DNA of 64,000 nt from Clostridiales bacterium. GTDB lineage: Bacteria > Bacillota > Clostridia > Christensenellales > Aristaeellaceae. The position numbers and the translations under genes were made by a program. The notes below the pieces were generated by a model. That model was given only the letters and a program-made list of their open reading frames with translations, had not been told where the DNA came from and did not search any database. The stretch lies in the NCBI GenBank assembly GCA_024684375.1, contig JAIKWZ010000022.1:1-64000 (forward strand), in the 5' to 3' direction. This document shows positions 1-9,998 of the stretch, piece by piece. Each line of letters opens with the position of its first letter. Position 1 is the first letter of the stretch.

Positions 1-1
1 T

Positions 2-1201
2 TATGATACACTGTGGTACAACGGCCCCTACTACGTAAGCGAGTTCATCGATCGTTCCTACAAGATCCTGACCGCCAACCCCCTGTACTACAATCCCGAC
101 GACGAGCTGTTCGAGACCGTTAAGGTCCAGATGGTCGAGTCCGCTGACCAGGCCTTCCTGCTCTATGACGCCGGCGACATCGACAACGTGACCCTAAACC
201 AGGCCAACCTGGTGTCCATCTACAACAATCCGGAAGACAAGTTCCATGATTACCTCATCGAAGCCCGTCCCACCAAGTACTCCTATCAGTATCACCTGAA
301 CTATCACAAGAAGAACGCGGACGGCACTGAGGACGTGGCCTGGAACAAGGCTATCGCCAACGAGAACTTCCGTCTTGCCATGTACTACGGCATCGACCTG
401 ACCGACTGGCTGGCCAGGACCAACTTCATCAACCCCCTGTCCTGCGAGAACTACTGCTACACCGCCAACGGCGTTGCCACCATGTCTGACGGCACCGACT
501 ACACCGCCGTGGTCCGCAACCTGATCGGCCTGGACTACGATCGCGAGACCTACAACCGCTTCGACGCGGAGAAGGCCGCCGCTTACGTAGCCGCCGCCAA
601 GGAAGAGCTGACCGCCGCCGGCGTGGAGCTGCCCGTGAAGGCCGCCTACTGGATCGTGGCCGGCAACCAGACCGCCCGCGACTCCGCCGAAGTGCTTGAG
701 AAGTGCATCGAGTCCACTCTGGGCGAGATCATCGACCTCGAGATCAACACCTACATCTCCTCCCTCGCGCAGGAAGTCCGCAATCCCAGCCTCTACAGCT
801 TCGTGATCAACGGCTGGGGCGCCGACTTCGGTGATCCCGTCAACTTCCTGGGCCAGGAGACCTACGGCGACGACAACGCCTACTATGCTCAGTATTACTC
901 CAAGATCAACGAGGCGTCCGACGAGAAGCTGATCGCCACCTACAAGGAGTTCACCGAGCTGGTGAACAAGGCCAAGGCCGAGAACGCCGACCTCGATGCC
1001 CGTTACTCCATGTTCGCTGAAGCTGAAGCTTACATGATCCAGCACGCACTGGTCATCCCCTGCTACTACAACGTAGGCTGGATGCTCAGCAAGGTCGATC
1101 CGTACTCCCAGATCTACTGCGCGTACGGCATGATGACCTACCGCTACGTGAACTACAAGACCAACGACGCCGGCTTCACCACCGCCGAACTGGCCAAGTA
1201 A
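2..1201 (+). CDS. Oligopeptide/dipeptide ABC transporter substrate-binding protein (SBP family 5), 3' part
   Basis: This is the C-terminal part of an OppA/DppA-type extracellular binding protein that captures peptides for the importer encoded directly downstream. The frame is open from base 2 with no start in view, so the N-terminus and signal peptide lie outside the window; 399 residues are visible. The segment NGWGADFGDP near residue 230 of the visible part is typical of the ligand-binding lobe of SBP family 5. It is followed after 238 bp by two permeases and a fused ATPase on the same strand. The peptide specificity cannot be told from the sequence. Confidence 0.9.
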   Translation, partial: YDTLWYNGPYYVSEFIDRSYKILTANPLYYNPDDELFETVKVQMVESADQAFLLYDAGDIDNVTLNQANLVSIYNNPEDKFHDYLIEARPTKYSYQYHLNYHKKNADGTEDVAWNKAIANENFRLAMYYGIDLTDWLARTNFINPLSCENYCYTANGVATMSDGTDYTAVVRNLIGLDYDRETYNRFDAEKAAAYVAAAKEELTAAGVELPVKAAYWIVAGNQTARDSAEVLEKCIESTLGEIIDLEINTYISSLAQEVRNPSLYSFVINGWGADFGDPVNFLGQETYGDDNAYYAQYYSKINEASDEKLIATYKEFTELVNKAKAENADLDARYSMFAEAEAYMIQHALVIPCYYNVGWMLSKVDPYSQIYCAYGMMTYRYVNYKTNDAGFTTAELAK

Positions 1202-1220
1202 GTTCATTATCCGCGATCGA

Positions 1221-1273
1221 TGAAGGCTCCGGCCTTCACCGTGTGCCCGGCAGCCCATTTCCTGGGCTGCCGG
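1221..1273 (+). terminator. Two hairpins after the binding-protein gene (attenuator/mRNA stabiliser)
   Basis: Two perfect stems follow each other: TGAAGGC/GCCTTCA with loop TCCG (1221-1238) and an 11-bp stem CCGGCAGCCCA/TGGGCTGCCGG with loop TTTCC (1247-1273). No T-run follows. A structure here commonly makes binding protein more abundant than the permeases by stopping part of the transcripts or protecting the upstream mRNA; that role is inference. Confidence 0.5.
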
Positions 1274-1439
1274 AGCACATAACGATTTGACACCGCGCAC
1301 TATCGTTCGGGGAAGCACGCCGTGCGGCAGTGTGCGGTGACAGAAAGACCCAGACAGTTTCGGATGACGGAGTGATCCGAAAGGAAGCGCCGCCGTTCTT
1401 TTTTATTACATGAATCACTGAAACACAGGAGGCGAAAAG

Positions 1440-2507
1440 ATGCTCAAATACTGCGTGAAGCGTCTGCTGCAATCGCTGATAACGGTGCTTTTGATCGTGT
1501 CGATCGTGTTCCTGCTCATGAGGCTGCTGCCCACGGACTACTATTTCCGTGAGGACGAGCTGATGAAGTTCACCGACGAGCAGAAGAACGAGCGCCTGGA
1601 GGCCGAGGGCCTGCTGGATCCCCCGCTGGTACAGCTGGCCAATTTCTACCGCAACATGATCCAGTTCCAGGTCACCAAGGGCAAGAGCGTGGTGAAGGCC
1701 TACGCTCTGGACCAGTACATCGGCATGAAATTAAGGGGCGAGGAGATAGAGCTCGCCAAGGGTCAAAAGACCCAGTGGGCCTTTAACCTGGGCATGTCCC
1801 GCCGCGTGGCCGCCGGCCAGCCGGTCCAGAAGGTAATAGCTGAAAAAATGTCCGTATCCATGCAGATCGGTCTTACTTCTCTGGCCATATCGCTGGTTAT
1901 AGGCGTGACGCTTGGTGTGCTGCAAGCCCGCAAGAAGGATGGCATACTGGATCGGGTCGGCATAGGATACACCGTGTTCGTGAACGCGGTGCCCCATCTG
2001 GTGAGCTACTCACTGCTGCTCATACTGGGCAACAAAGTGCTGGGGCTGCCCGCCGTGTACAAGGCGCGCGAGCCCGTGAACTCCCTGATTCTGCCCGTAA
2101 CATGCCTGGCGCTGGGCAATACGGCAGGCTACATGCTCTGGATGCGCCGCTACATGGTGGATGAGCTGAACAAGGACTACATACGCCTGGCAAAGCTGAA
2201 GGGCCTGAGCAGCACCAGCGTTATGTTCCGCCACGTGCTCAGGAACGCTTTCGTGCCGCTGGCCCAGTACCTGCCCTACTCCATAGTGTTCACAGTGGGC
2301 GGCAGTCTGCTGGTAGAGAGCTTCTTCTCCATCCCCGGCATGGGCCCCATGCTTTCGACCGCCATACCCAGGTACGACCTTAACCTGGTGCAGGCGATAG
2401 TCATGTTCTACGCCATTCTGGGCGTGATAGGCGTGTTCCTGGGAGACCTGCTCATGTGCCTGATCGACCCGCGTATCAGTCTTATACGGAAAGGAGATGC
2501 ACGCTGA
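1440..2507 (+). CDS. Peptide ABC transporter permease (OppB/DppB type)
   Basis: Inner-membrane permease that forms half of the translocation channel. The 355-residue protein has one N-terminal membrane segment (about 10-30) and a C-terminal block of membrane helices from about residue 140. The ATPase-coupling (EAA) loop is seen as YIRLAKLKGLSSTSV near residue 245. The region between helix 1 and 2 is about 50 residues longer than in OppB proteins of usual length (about 305). AGGAGG lies just upstream of the ATG. The stop codon overlaps the start of the next permease (TGATG), so the two are translationally coupled. Confidence 0.92.
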   Translation: MLKYCVKRLLQSLITVLLIVSIVFLLMRLLPTDYYFREDELMKFTDEQKNERLEAEGLLDPPLVQLANFYRNMIQFQVTKGKSVVKAYALDQYIGMKLRGEEIELAKGQKTQWAFNLGMSRRVAAGQPVQKVIAEKMSVSMQIGLTSLAISLVIGVTLGVLQARKKDGILDRVGIGYTVFVNAVPHLVSYSLLLILGNKVLGLPAVYKAREPVNSLILPVTCLALGNTAGYMLWMRRYMVDELNKDYIRLAKLKGLSSTSVMFRHVLRNAFVPLAQYLPYSIVFTVGGSLLVESFFSIPGMGPMLSTAIPRYDLNLVQAIVMFYAILGVIGVFLGDLLMCLIDPRISLIRKGDAR

Positions 2508-3559
2508 TGGCCAAGAAACAGCAAAGGCGCAAGACGGTGCAAGAGCTGGAGCAGCCGGTCGTAAAACTGGACGTGGATTACTCCGCCGTCGACAAGGAGC
2601 CCAAAAAGGAGCGTCCCTACGGGCGCGCGTACCTGGGCGCCCGCTCCGCCATGCCGGAAGAGCAGCTGTTCGAGTTCGCCGAGTACCGTCCCCAGGACGC
2701 GGAGAAGATCGGCTATTCCAACTACAGCTACTGGAAGAGCGTGTGGCAGAACTTCGTTAAGAACAAACCCGCCATAGTGATGAGCATAGTGTTCATACTT
2801 CTGTTCATATTCACCTTCGTGGCGGAGTCAATAAGCCCCTACTCCGTGGCTACCCTGGAGCAAGACAACAAGTCAATATTCCTGCTGCCCTCCTCCGAGC
2901 ACTGGTTCGGCACCACCCAGGCCGGCAAGGACTACTGGGTGATCACCTGGTACGCCACCCGCGTGTCTCTGGCTCTGGCCGCCCTCGTTGCGGTGGGCCA
3001 GATAGTCGCCGGAACGATCATCGGCCTGGTGTGGGGCTATGTAAGGAAGCTGGACCGCTTCTTTACCGAGCTGTACAACCTGATAGACAACATCCCCACC
3101 ATCATTTATATGACGCTGATAGCGCTGATGGTGGGCCAGTCCATAGGCATAATGGCAGTGACCATGATCGCTTTCGGCTGGCTGGGCACGGCCAGGAACG
3201 TCAGGAACCTGGTGTTCATGTACCGCGACAGGGAATACAACCTGGCGTCACGCTGCCTGGGCACAAGGCTGTGGAGGGTGCTGTTCAGGAACATCTTCCC
3301 CTACCTGATCTCCGTTATCATACTCCGCCTTACGCTGGCGATCCCCGGCACCATCGCATACGAGACCACGCTTTCTTACCTGGGCCTGATAAGCGAGGAG
3401 TACTCCCTGGGCATACTGCTCAAGAATGCCCGCGACAGCTTCCTGCGCTTCCCGCATATGCTGGTGTTCCCGGCGGTGATCGTGTCCATCATAACCGTCA
3501 CTTTCTACCTGGTGGGCAACGCGTTCTCAGACGCGTGCGACCCCCGCAATCACCTGTAA
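2507..3559 (+). CDS. Peptide ABC transporter permease (OppC/DppC type)
   Basis: Second channel subunit of the peptide importer, 350 residues from the ATG at 2507. That start is preferred to an in-frame ATG at 2456 because it has AAGGAG at 2491 and overlaps the upstream stop by one base. A charged cytoplasmic N-terminal extension of about 85 residues precedes the first membrane segment (PAIVMSIVFILLFIF). The coupling loop appears as ASRCLGTRLWRVLFRNIFP. OppC proteins normally carry such an N-terminal segment, but this one is longer than most. It sits 14 bp before the ATPase gene. Confidence 0.92.
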   Translation: MAKKQQRRKTVQELEQPVVKLDVDYSAVDKEPKKERPYGRAYLGARSAMPEEQLFEFAEYRPQDAEKIGYSNYSYWKSVWQNFVKNKPAIVMSIVFILLFIFTFVAESISPYSVATLEQDNKSIFLLPSSEHWFGTTQAGKDYWVITWYATRVSLALAALVAVGQIVAGTIIGLVWGYVRKLDRFFTELYNLIDNIPTIIYMTLIALMVGQSIGIMAVTMIAFGWLGTARNVRNLVFMYRDREYNLASRCLGTRLWRVLFRNIFPYLISVIILRLTLAIPGTIAYETTLSYLGLISEEYSLGILLKNARDSFLRFPHMLVFPAVIVSIITVTFYLVGNAFSDACDPRNHL

Positions 3560-3573
3560 GGAGGGCATAGACA

Positions 3574-5628
3574 ATGAGTCAGACCAATGTTCAGACTGTA
3601 GATTTCGATGCCCGCGCCCGTCAGGTGCTTTCACAGGTGCCGCTGCTCTCCGCGCGGGATCTGGAAGTAACGTTCTCACTGCGCGGCCAGAAGCTGACCG
3701 CTATCCGCGGCGCCTCCCTGGATCTGTACGAGGGCGAGACCCTCGCGATAGTGGGCGAGAGCGGCAGCGGCAAGAGCGTGTTCACCAAGTGCTTCGTGGG
3801 CATGCTTGACAAAAACGGCTCCATCACCGGCGGCTCCATAACCTATCAGGGCGAGGACCTGGCCCAGTACACCGAAAAGGACTGGCTCAAGATCCGCGGC
3901 CGCAAGATCGCCATGGTCACGCAGGATCCCATGACCAGCCTGAACCCGTTAAAACCCATAGGCAAGCAGATACTGGAATCCGTTGAGCTGCACCAGGGCC
4001 TGAAGGGCAAGGCGGCGAAGCAGGAAGTCATCCGCATCCTGAACGCCGTTGGCATCCCTGAGCCCGAGAGGCGCTATAAGCAGTACCCCCACGAGTTCTC
4101 CGGCGGCATGCGCCAGAGGGTCGTTATCGCCATCGCCGTGGCCTGCCGTCCCCAGATACTCATCTGCGACGAGCCCACCACCGCCCTGGACGTGACCATA
4201 CAGGCCCAGATACTGGATCTTATCCGCCGCCTGCAGCGCGAGCAGAACATGACCATCATCTACATCACCCACGACCTGGGCGTAGTCGCCAACGTGGCGG
4301 ACCGCGTGGCGGTCATGTACGGCGGGCAGGTGATCGAGATCGGCATGGCCAACGAGGTCTTCTTCGACCCCAAGCACCCCTACACCTGGGCGCTGCTCTC
4401 CGCGCTGCCCCAGCTGGGCGTAAAGGGCGAAAAGCTCCCCGCCATCGACGGCACGCCTCCCAACCTGTTCAACAAGATCAAGGGCGACGCGTTCGCTCCC
4501 CGCAACCGCTACGCCCTGAATATCGACTATATCGAAGAACCCCCCATGTACGAGGTCACCGCCACCCACAACGTCAAGGCGTGGCTGCGCGACCCCCGCG
4601 CCCCCAAGGTGGAACAGCCCAAGGCCATCGAGCGCTTAAGCGAGCTGGTCAAGCCCGCGGGCACTGACCCCAACGCCTACCATCCGCACCTGGATCCCAA
4701 CAGGGAGACGCTGGTGCAGGTGAAGGACCTGCAGGTCACCTTCGGTTCCGGCCGTAAGAAGTTCGTGGCGGTAAACGACGTGAACTTCGAGATCTACAAG
4801 GGCGAGACTTTCGCTCTGGTGGGCGAGAGCGGCAGCGGCAAGACCACCATCGGCCGCGCCATCGTGCGCATCAACCCCATCACCAAAGGCGAGATACTCT
4901 TTAAGGGCGAGCGCATCAGCGGCAAGATATCAAAGGAAATGGACACCAAGGTCATCCGCTCCCTGCAGATGATCTTCCAGGACCCCATGGCCTCCCTTAA
5001 CGAGCGCGCCAAGGTGGACTACATCGTGTCCGAAGGCCTGATCAACTACCACCTCTACAAGAACGAGCACGAGCGCCAGGACAAGGTGCAGAACGCGCTG
5101 CAGGAAGTTGGTCTGCTGCCCGAGTTCTCCAGCCGCTTCCCCCACGAGTTCTCCGGCGGCCAGAGGCAGAGGATCGGCATCGCCCGTTCCCTGATAATGC
5201 AGCCCGAGTTCATAGTGGCGGACGAGCCTATAAGCGCGCTGGACGTGTCCATCAGGGCGCAGGTGCTCAACCTGCTCAACGAGCTCAAGAAGCAGAGGGG
5301 CCTCACCTACCTGTTCATAGCCCACGACCTGAGCGTGGTACGCTTTATCTCCGACCGCATCGCCGTCATCCACAAGGGCCAGATCGTGGAGCTGGCGGAA
5401 GCGGAGGAGCTCTTCGCTCACCCGCTGCACCCCTACACCAAGGCGCTTCTGTCCGCCGTGCCCAACCCCAATCCCTATGTGGAAAGGGTGAAGCAGCTGA
5501 TCGTGTACGACCCCTCGATGCACGATTACTCCGTGGACAAGCCCGTGTGGCGCGAGATCAAGCCCGACCACTTCGTGTACGGCAATCAGAAGGAACTGGA
5601 CGGCTACGCCGCCGAACTGGCGCTGTAA
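3574..5628 (+). CDS. Fused OppD-OppF ATPase of the peptide importer
   Basis: One 684-residue polypeptide carries both ATP-binding domains that power the importer. Domain 1 has Walker A GESGSGKS at 61-68, signature FSGGMRQR near 175 and Walker B LICDEP near 196, and is followed by the proline-rich oligopeptide-transporter C-terminal segment (about 265-330). Domain 2 has Walker [10 protein letters not shown] near 417, signature FSGGQRQR near 526 and Walker B VADEP near 547. OppD and OppF are usually two proteins of about 330 residues each; here they are fused end to end. Last gene of the operon, followed by a terminator. Confidence 0.93.
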   Translation: MSQTNVQTVDFDARARQVLSQVPLLSARDLEVTFSLRGQKLTAIRGASLDLYEGETLAIVGESGSGKSVFTKCFVGMLDKNGSITGGSITYQGEDLAQYTEKDWLKIRGRKIAMVTQDPMTSLNPLKPIGKQILESVELHQGLKGKAAKQEVIRILNAVGIPEPERRYKQYPHEFSGGMRQRVVIAIAVACRPQILICDEPTTALDVTIQAQILDLIRRLQREQNMTIIYITHDLGVVANVADRVAVMYGGQVIEIGMANEVFFDPKHPYTWALLSALPQLGVKGEKLPAIDGTPPNLFNKIKGDAFAPRNRYALNIDYIEEPPMYEVTATHNVKAWLRDPRAPKVEQPKAIERLSELVKPAGTDPNAYHPHLDPNRETLVQVKDLQVTFGSGRKKFVAVNDVNFEIYKGETFALVGESGSGKTTIGRAIVRINPITKGEILFKGERISGKISKEMDTKVIRSLQMIFQDPMASLNERAKVDYIVSEGLINYHLYKNEHERQDKVQNALQEVGLLPEFSSRFPHEFSGGQRQRIGIARSLIMQPEFIVADEPISALDVSIRAQVLNLLNELKKQRGLTYLFIAHDLSVVRFISDRIAVIHKGQIVELAEAEELFAHPLHPYTKALLSAVPNPNPYVERVKQLIVYDPSMHDYSVDKPVWREIKPDHFVYGNQKELDGYAAELAL

Positions 5629-5700
5629 GCCGCCCGGAAACGGCCGTCACCAAACGCCTTTACCTCACGCTCCGGCGGTGAGACCCGCCAGAGCCCGCAA

Positions 5701-5727
5701 AAAAACCGCCGAAAAGGCGGTTTTTTA
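5701..5727 (+). terminator. Rho-independent terminator of the peptide importer operon
   Basis: Stem ACCGCC/GGCGGT (5705-5710 and 5716-5721) with loop GAAAA is followed by a T-run and preceded by an A-run, so it can also serve the convergent minus-strand efflux operon ending at 5755. Confidence 0.85.
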
Positions 5728-5754
5728 TGTATATGATATGGTTTCCCCCTGCAC

Positions 5755-6819
5755 CTACTCGGCAGGGCTGACCAGCGAGGTCATGCCGTAGGACAGGTTG
5801 TCGGCTGTGTCGGGTTTGATCAGCACGGAGTACTTCACCGGGTCGTTTTCACTCTCCCCCGCGCTGCCGGCGCGGGACACCCTTTCCACCGTGCCAGTCA
5901 GGCTTGTCTTGCCGTCCCCGTAGTTTATCAGCAGTATGTTCACCTTGGTCCCGCTGGCAAAAAACTCCAGATCCGCTTCCGTCACGTTCGCCTGCACGCG
6001 CAGGTACTCGTCCGGGTAGATGACTGCGACCGGGTCGCCCTCGGTGAGCGCGGCGCCGCGTGTGATCTCCAAGGAATATATAACTCCCGCCGCGGGCGAG
6101 ACCAGGCTGCCAAGTGAAGATTTGCTGCCGCTGTACGTGCCTGAGAGCGTCTCAAACAGCGCGGCGCCTTTTTTGACATTCTGCCCGTCTTTCACGCTGA
6201 TCTTTGATATCACGCCTTCCGCTTTGTACGCGACAGGGTCGAGGCGCTTTATCGTTCCGCCGCCTATGCGGGTCGTGGCATCATACTTGCTGTCGCGGAA
6301 TATGTACACCGATTCCTTGTCGTTGAAGCTGCCTTTGGTCAGTTTGACTGTATAGTTGGCGCCGGACACGTTTGTGACATAGCCGGTGCCCGTATGTTTG
6401 GTGTTGTTGACACCGCGGATGTACACGGTCTCTCCCGGGTGGATTATCTTGTTTTTTACAAGGTTATACGCGTTTTTTGTGGACGCGGAAACGGTCAGCG
6501 CCTGCGAAGACTCTATATATAACACGGCTCCAAAAGTATCGCTCACCGACTCGGCGTTGTCCCCCTCCTGACCGAACAGGCGCACCACGCCGTCCTGCAG
6601 CGCGTACACCGTGGTCCCGGAGACGGAAGCGATCTTCGCCCCCTTGCTCACGTAGTCACCCTCAAAAGCGGACACGCTGTCCACCCGGCCGCTGAAGAGC
6701 GCGTTCAGCTGTATGGGGTTGGTGTTGACCACCGTGCCGGTGATCTCAACTCCGGCGGCAAGGGCCGGAAGCAGGCACACAAGCGCCAGCGCGACACATA
6801 CGCTCAGAATTTTTTTCAT
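5755..6819 (-). CDS. Secreted HlyD/MacA-type adaptor, second adaptor of the efflux operon
   Basis: 354-residue exported protein with a cleavable-looking signal peptide (MKKILSVCVALALVCLLPALAAG). The region just after it (ITGTVVNTNPIQLNALFSG) and the two short biotinyl-lipoyl-like stretches (about 40-80 and 205-260) resemble membrane fusion proteins of the HlyD/RND adaptor group. It starts 25 bp after the stop of the FtsX-type permease and is the last gene of the four-gene operon. A second, divergent adaptor in a MacAB cassette is unusual. It may bind the cell envelope side of the pump; substrate unknown. Confidence 0.75.
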   Translation of the reverse strand: MKKILSVCVALALVCLLPALAAGVEITGTVVNTNPIQLNALFSGRVDSVSAFEGDYVSKGAKIASVSGTTVYALQDGVVRLFGQEGDNAESVSDTFGAVLYIESSQALTVSASTKNAYNLVKNKIIHPGETVYIRGVNNTKHTGTGYVTNVSGANYTVKLTKGSFNDKESVYIFRDSKYDATTRIGGGTIKRLDPVAYKAEGVISKISVKDGQNVKKGAALFETLSGTYSGSKSSLGSLVSPAAGVIYSLEITRGAALTEGDPVAVIYPDEYLRVQANVTEADLEFFASGTKVNILLINYGDGKTSLTGTVERVSRAGSAGESENDPVKYSVLIKPDTADNLSYGMTSLVSPAE

Positions 6820-6844
6820 AACAGTGATACCTCCGCTTGATTTA

Positions 6845-8035
6845 TCACGCTGCCCGCAGCGCGTCTATGGGGTTGAGTTTGCTGGCCTTGCGGGCGGGTA
6901 CCCAGCCGAACACAATGCCTACCGCTGCCGAGAAGCCAACGCCCAGCAATATGGCCCCGCCCGAGATTGAGAAGCTCGTTTCCATCACCTGGCACAGCGT
7001 CAGCGACAGCAGCAGGCCGGTTATAACGCCTATGATACCGCCTATCATGCTCAGCAGGAAGGATTCGATAAGGAACTGCATCTGTATCTGCCAGGGCATG
7101 GCGCCCAGCGCCTTTTTGAGTCCTATTTCCTGGGTGCGCTCGGTCACGGTGGTGAGCATCATGTTCATTATGCCTATGCCGCCCACCACCAGCGCTATGG
7201 AGGCTATGCCCGCCAAAAGCGAGCTGACCATGGAAAGCATGGTGTTCATGGTGTCCTCTATGCTGGTCATGGCCGTGACGGTGAAGCAGTCATCCTCGTA
7301 GCTGAACATGGCGTCCATCTTTTCTTCCAGCACCGCGGAAGCGGTCTCCGAGGAAGTTCCGTCGCTCAGGTACACCGTAAAGGACGTGACTTCGCTGGAA
7401 TTGTTCATCTTGAGCGCCGTGGTGTAAGGTATGATGATAGTGGCGCTGCCGTTGATCACGCCCGTTATGCTGGACTGGGCGGTGTCAGACAAAATACCTA
7501 TCACCATAAATGGTATGCCGTCTATGTACATGGTCTCGCCCACCGGGTCCACGCCGAAAAACATTTCCGTGACCAGGTCCTGGTTGATAAGGCACACGAA
7601 GGTCATGTTTTCCTCGTCCGTGGGATGTATGGGCCTGCCCCGGGTCACCGCGCCGTCGGTGCGGTAGAAGAAGTAATAGTTTTTGCCGGAGATGGACACG
7701 TTGGTCTTGTACTTACCGCCCCGTGCCACGCGGGTGCGCAGCGACACGTTGGGCGTGATGCCGTCGACTTCCTTAAGCTCCGTGAGCTCTGTGATATCTT
7801 CCGCGCTCATGCCGGTCTTTAGGTCACTGCCCGATACGGACACCGACAGCGTGCCCGCGCCCATGCTCACAAAGGAGCTGGACAGGGTGCCCGAAAAGCT
7901 GGACACGGTGGTTATCAGGGCGATCACCGCCGACACGCCGATCAATATGCCCAGCACGGTCAGGAAGGAACGCAGCTTATTGCTTAATATGTTGCTTAAG
8001 GACATGGCCACGCATTCTTTAAGCATTACCAGCAC
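6845..8035 (-). CDS. MacB-like ABC transporter permease (FtsX family)
   Basis: 396-residue membrane protein with the FtsX/MacB topology: one helix near residues 20-45, a large extracellular domain (about 50-265), then three helices at the C-terminus. The conserved tail of the family is visible (GGIGIMNMMLTTVTERTQEIG). It works with the ATPase encoded just upstream. The drawn start is GTG at 8035, 8 bases after an AAGGGGG site and overlapping the ATPase stop by 17 bp; ATG at 8026 is an alternative. MacB-type permeases export peptides, antibiotics or lipids by a mechanotransmission mechanism; the substrate here is unknown. Confidence 0.9.
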   Translation of the reverse strand: MLVMLKECVAMSLSNILSNKLRSFLTVLGILIGVSAVIALITTVSSFSGTLSSSFVSMGAGTLSVSVSGSDLKTGMSAEDITELTELKEVDGITPNVSLRTRVARGGKYKTNVSISGKNYYFFYRTDGAVTRGRPIHPTDEENMTFVCLINQDLVTEMFFGVDPVGETMYIDGIPFMVIGILSDTAQSSITGVINGSATIIIPYTTALKMNNSSEVTSFTVYLSDGTSSETASAVLEEKMDAMFSYEDDCFTVTAMTSIEDTMNTMLSMVSSLLAGIASIALVVGGIGIMNMMLTTVTERTQEIGLKKALGAMPWQIQMQFLIESFLLSMIGGIIGVITGLLLSLTLCQVMETSFSISGGAILLGVGFSAAVGIVFGWVPARKASKLNPIDALRAA

Positions 8036-8726
8036 TGTTTTCGCCCCCTTCCTCCGTGAGCTCGCCGTCGATTATGTGAACTACCCTGTGGGCGTAGGCG
8101 GCGATGTTCATGTCGTGGGTTATCATTATTATCGTGCGGCCCTCTGCGTTGAGCTCCCGGAACAGCTGCATGATCTGCCGTCCGGTCTTCTGGTCCAGCG
8201 CGCCTGTGGGCTCGTCCGCCAGCAGCAGCGAAGGGTTCGTGACCAGCGCGCGGGCGATCGCCACCCTTTGCTGCTGGCCGCCGGAAAGCTGGTTGGGGTA
8301 GTGATCCATCCTGTCCTCCAGCCCCACCCGCTTAAGTATGCTCTCCGCGCGCTTTCTGCGCTTTGAGGGGGACACGCCCGAGTATATCAGAGGCAGCTCC
8401 ACGTTTTTAAGCGCGGTCAGGCGCGGAAGCAGCTGGGAGTTCTGAAATATGAAGCCTATCTTGCCGGAACGGATGTGCGCAAGCTCGTCCTCCTCCAGCA
8501 GGTCGATGGCGTCCCCCTCCAGCATGTACGTGCCTGAAGATGCCACGTCCAGGCAGCCGATTATGTTCATCAGCGTGCTTTTGCCGCTGCCGGAAGGCCC
8601 CAGCACGGACAGGTACTCGCCCTTTTCGATGTCCAGGTTCACGTCCTTGAGCACGTGCACCTTTTCATCGCCCATGGGGTAGTACTTGTTTATCAGGCGC
8701 ATCCGGAAAAATGTTTTTTCCGCCAT
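8019..8726 (-). CDS. MacB/LolD-like ABC transporter ATP-binding protein
   Basis: 235-residue ATPase of the type-VII (MacB/LolD) group. Visible motifs are Walker [10 protein letters not shown] near residue 43, signature LSGGQQQR near 147 and Walker B LLLADEP near 166, followed by the family's GALD motif and a switch histidine (MITHD). Its start overlaps the stop of the adaptor gene by one base and its stop overlaps the permease start, so adaptor, ATPase and permease are one translationally coupled unit. Confidence 0.93.
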   Translation of the reverse strand: MAEKTFFRMRLINKYYPMGDEKVHVLKDVNLDIEKGEYLSVLGPSGSGKSTLMNIIGCLDVASSGTYMLEGDAIDLLEEDELAHIRSGKIGFIFQNSQLLPRLTALKNVELPLIYSGVSPSKRRKRAESILKRVGLEDRMDHYPNQLSGGQQQRVAIARALVTNPSLLLADEPTGALDQKTGRQIMQLFRELNAEGRTIIMITHDMNIAAYAHRVVHIIDGELTEEGGENSAGNA

Positions 8727-9838
8727 TATCTGCCACCGCCCGGGAAACTCCCTGACCAGTTCCCGCCGCCGCTGAAGCCTCCGGAACTGCGCTGACCGGA
8801 TTGGGACGAACGCGAGGAGCCCTGTCCCTGCCTGCTGCCGCCCATTATGTTGGTACCGCCGAACAGGGATGACAACAGCCCGCCGCTTGAAGACTCCGTC
8901 GCCGCGACCTCGGCGTATACCGTGTCGCCGCTGACCAGACCCTGTTTTATCTCCACGTAATTGCCGTTGCTCACGCCTGTTTTCACATACACTGGCTGCA
9001 GACTGCCGTCCTCCCCCAGCATGTAAACGAAAGCCTGGTTGGTCCTGTCGAAGCTCAGCGCGTCCTCTTTGAGTATGACCACGTTGCTGGCCTCATCCTG
9101 CGGTATGGTGACCGTGACCTGCATGCCGGGGTACACGCCGCCCTTCACGTCCACGTAGGCCGTGGCGGTGTAGTACGCGACTGAGCCGCTTGATGAGGAA
9201 GTGTAATTGATGTCGGCTATGGTCGAGGTGAACGTGTCTTCGGTGGCGGTAGCGGTGATGCGGCATTCGTCGCCGATCTTCACATCCGAAATGTCGTACT
9301 CGTCCACGCGTATGGACACCTTCATGTGTTCAAAGTCTACCAGCTGGATGAGCTCGTCGCCCTCCTTGACTTCGACGCCCTCCGATATCAGAAGCTGGTT
9401 AACCGTGCCGTCGAAATCGGCGGTGACGGTCTTGCCGGTGGAGTAGCGCAGCAGCATGTCACCCTGTTTGACCTCATCGCCCTTCTTTACGTACAGCATG
9501 CGCACCGTTGCGTCGGAGGCAGCGCTGTAAGTGGTGTTGTTTATCGCCTGCAGCGTGCCGTTGAATGAGAGCGAATTGGATATGGTGCCCGTGGTGACGG
9601 TGTAGGCCTGATAGTTCACCGTGTACTGACTTTTGAGCTTCTGGATAATGAAGTAGCCCGCCGTGGCCAGTACGGCGAGGATCAGCAGGAAGATGATAAG
9701 GCGCCTTATACGCCTGCGCCTGCGCCGGGCCTTTTTTTCTTTTTCCTGCTTTGCCGCCAGAACCTTCGCGGCCTTCGCTTCCCGGGCTTTTTCCCTGTCC
9801 GCTTTGGAAGCCTTTGAGGGCTTAACGTCTTCCTTCAT
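8726..9838 (-). CDS. MacA-like membrane fusion (adaptor) protein
   Basis: 370-residue adaptor of the efflux operon. A very basic cytoplasmic N-terminus (RRRRRRIRR near 38-46) precedes one membrane segment (about 47-66). The extracellular part has a split lipoyl domain (GDEVKQGDMLLRY and GVEVKEGDELIQL near 120-170) and a beta-barrel region. The last 45 residues are a low-complexity Gly/Ser/Arg tail. There is no long coiled-coil hairpin, as usual for Firmicutes adaptors that need no outer-membrane partner. First gene of the operon, with a promoter about 60 bp upstream. Confidence 0.88.
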   Translation of the reverse strand: MKEDVKPSKASKADREKAREAKAAKVLAAKQEKEKKARRRRRRIRRLIIFLLILAVLATAGYFIIQKLKSQYTVNYQAYTVTTGTISNSLSFNGTLQAINNTTYSAASDATVRMLYVKKGDEVKQGDMLLRYSTGKTVTADFDGTVNQLLISEGVEVKEGDELIQLVDFEHMKVSIRVDEYDISDVKIGDECRITATATEDTFTSTIADINYTSSSSGSVAYYTATAYVDVKGGVYPGMQVTVTIPQDEASNVVILKEDALSFDRTNQAFVYMLGEDGSLQPVYVKTGVSNGNYVEIKQGLVSGDTVYAEVAATESSSGGLLSSLFGGTNIMGGSRQGQGSSRSSQSGQRSSGGFSGGGNWSGSFPGGGR

Positions 9839-9895
9839 TTATGGATCTCCTTCGCTGTACGCCGGATGCGTCTTCCGAGAAAACGCAAACTCCAC

Positions 9896-9923
9896 ATATT
9901 ATAATATGATTGTAATCCGTCAA
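9896..9923 (-). promoter_or_regulatory. Promoter of the efflux operon
   Basis: On the minus strand TTGACG (9918-9923) and TAATAT (9896-9901) are 16 bp apart, about 60 bp before the adaptor start. The -10 sits in a palindrome CATATTATAATATG, which may also bind a regulator. Confidence 0.5.
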
Positions 9924-9960
9924 CCTAAAATGTACTTAAAACGAAGCGTATTTTGTTGAT

Positions 9961-9998
9961 AAAACAACACCGGCGGCACATGCCGCCGGTGTTGTTTT
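9961..9998. terminator. Perfect bidirectional terminator after the SDR gene
   Basis: An 18-bp perfect stem (9961-9978 with 9981-9998) around a 2-base core has A/T runs at both ends, so it can stop transcription on either strand. The SDR stop codon overlaps it at 9997-9999. Confidence 0.85.

Noticed and set aside
194-1318. Long antisense frame over the peptide-binding protein
   Set aside because: It mirrors the codon pattern of a GC-rich gene on the other strand, is Val/Gly/His-rich and has no ribosome site. Similar shadows at 3949-4569, 4930-5571, 17350-18066, 50084-51313 and 51428-52438 were dropped for the same reason.
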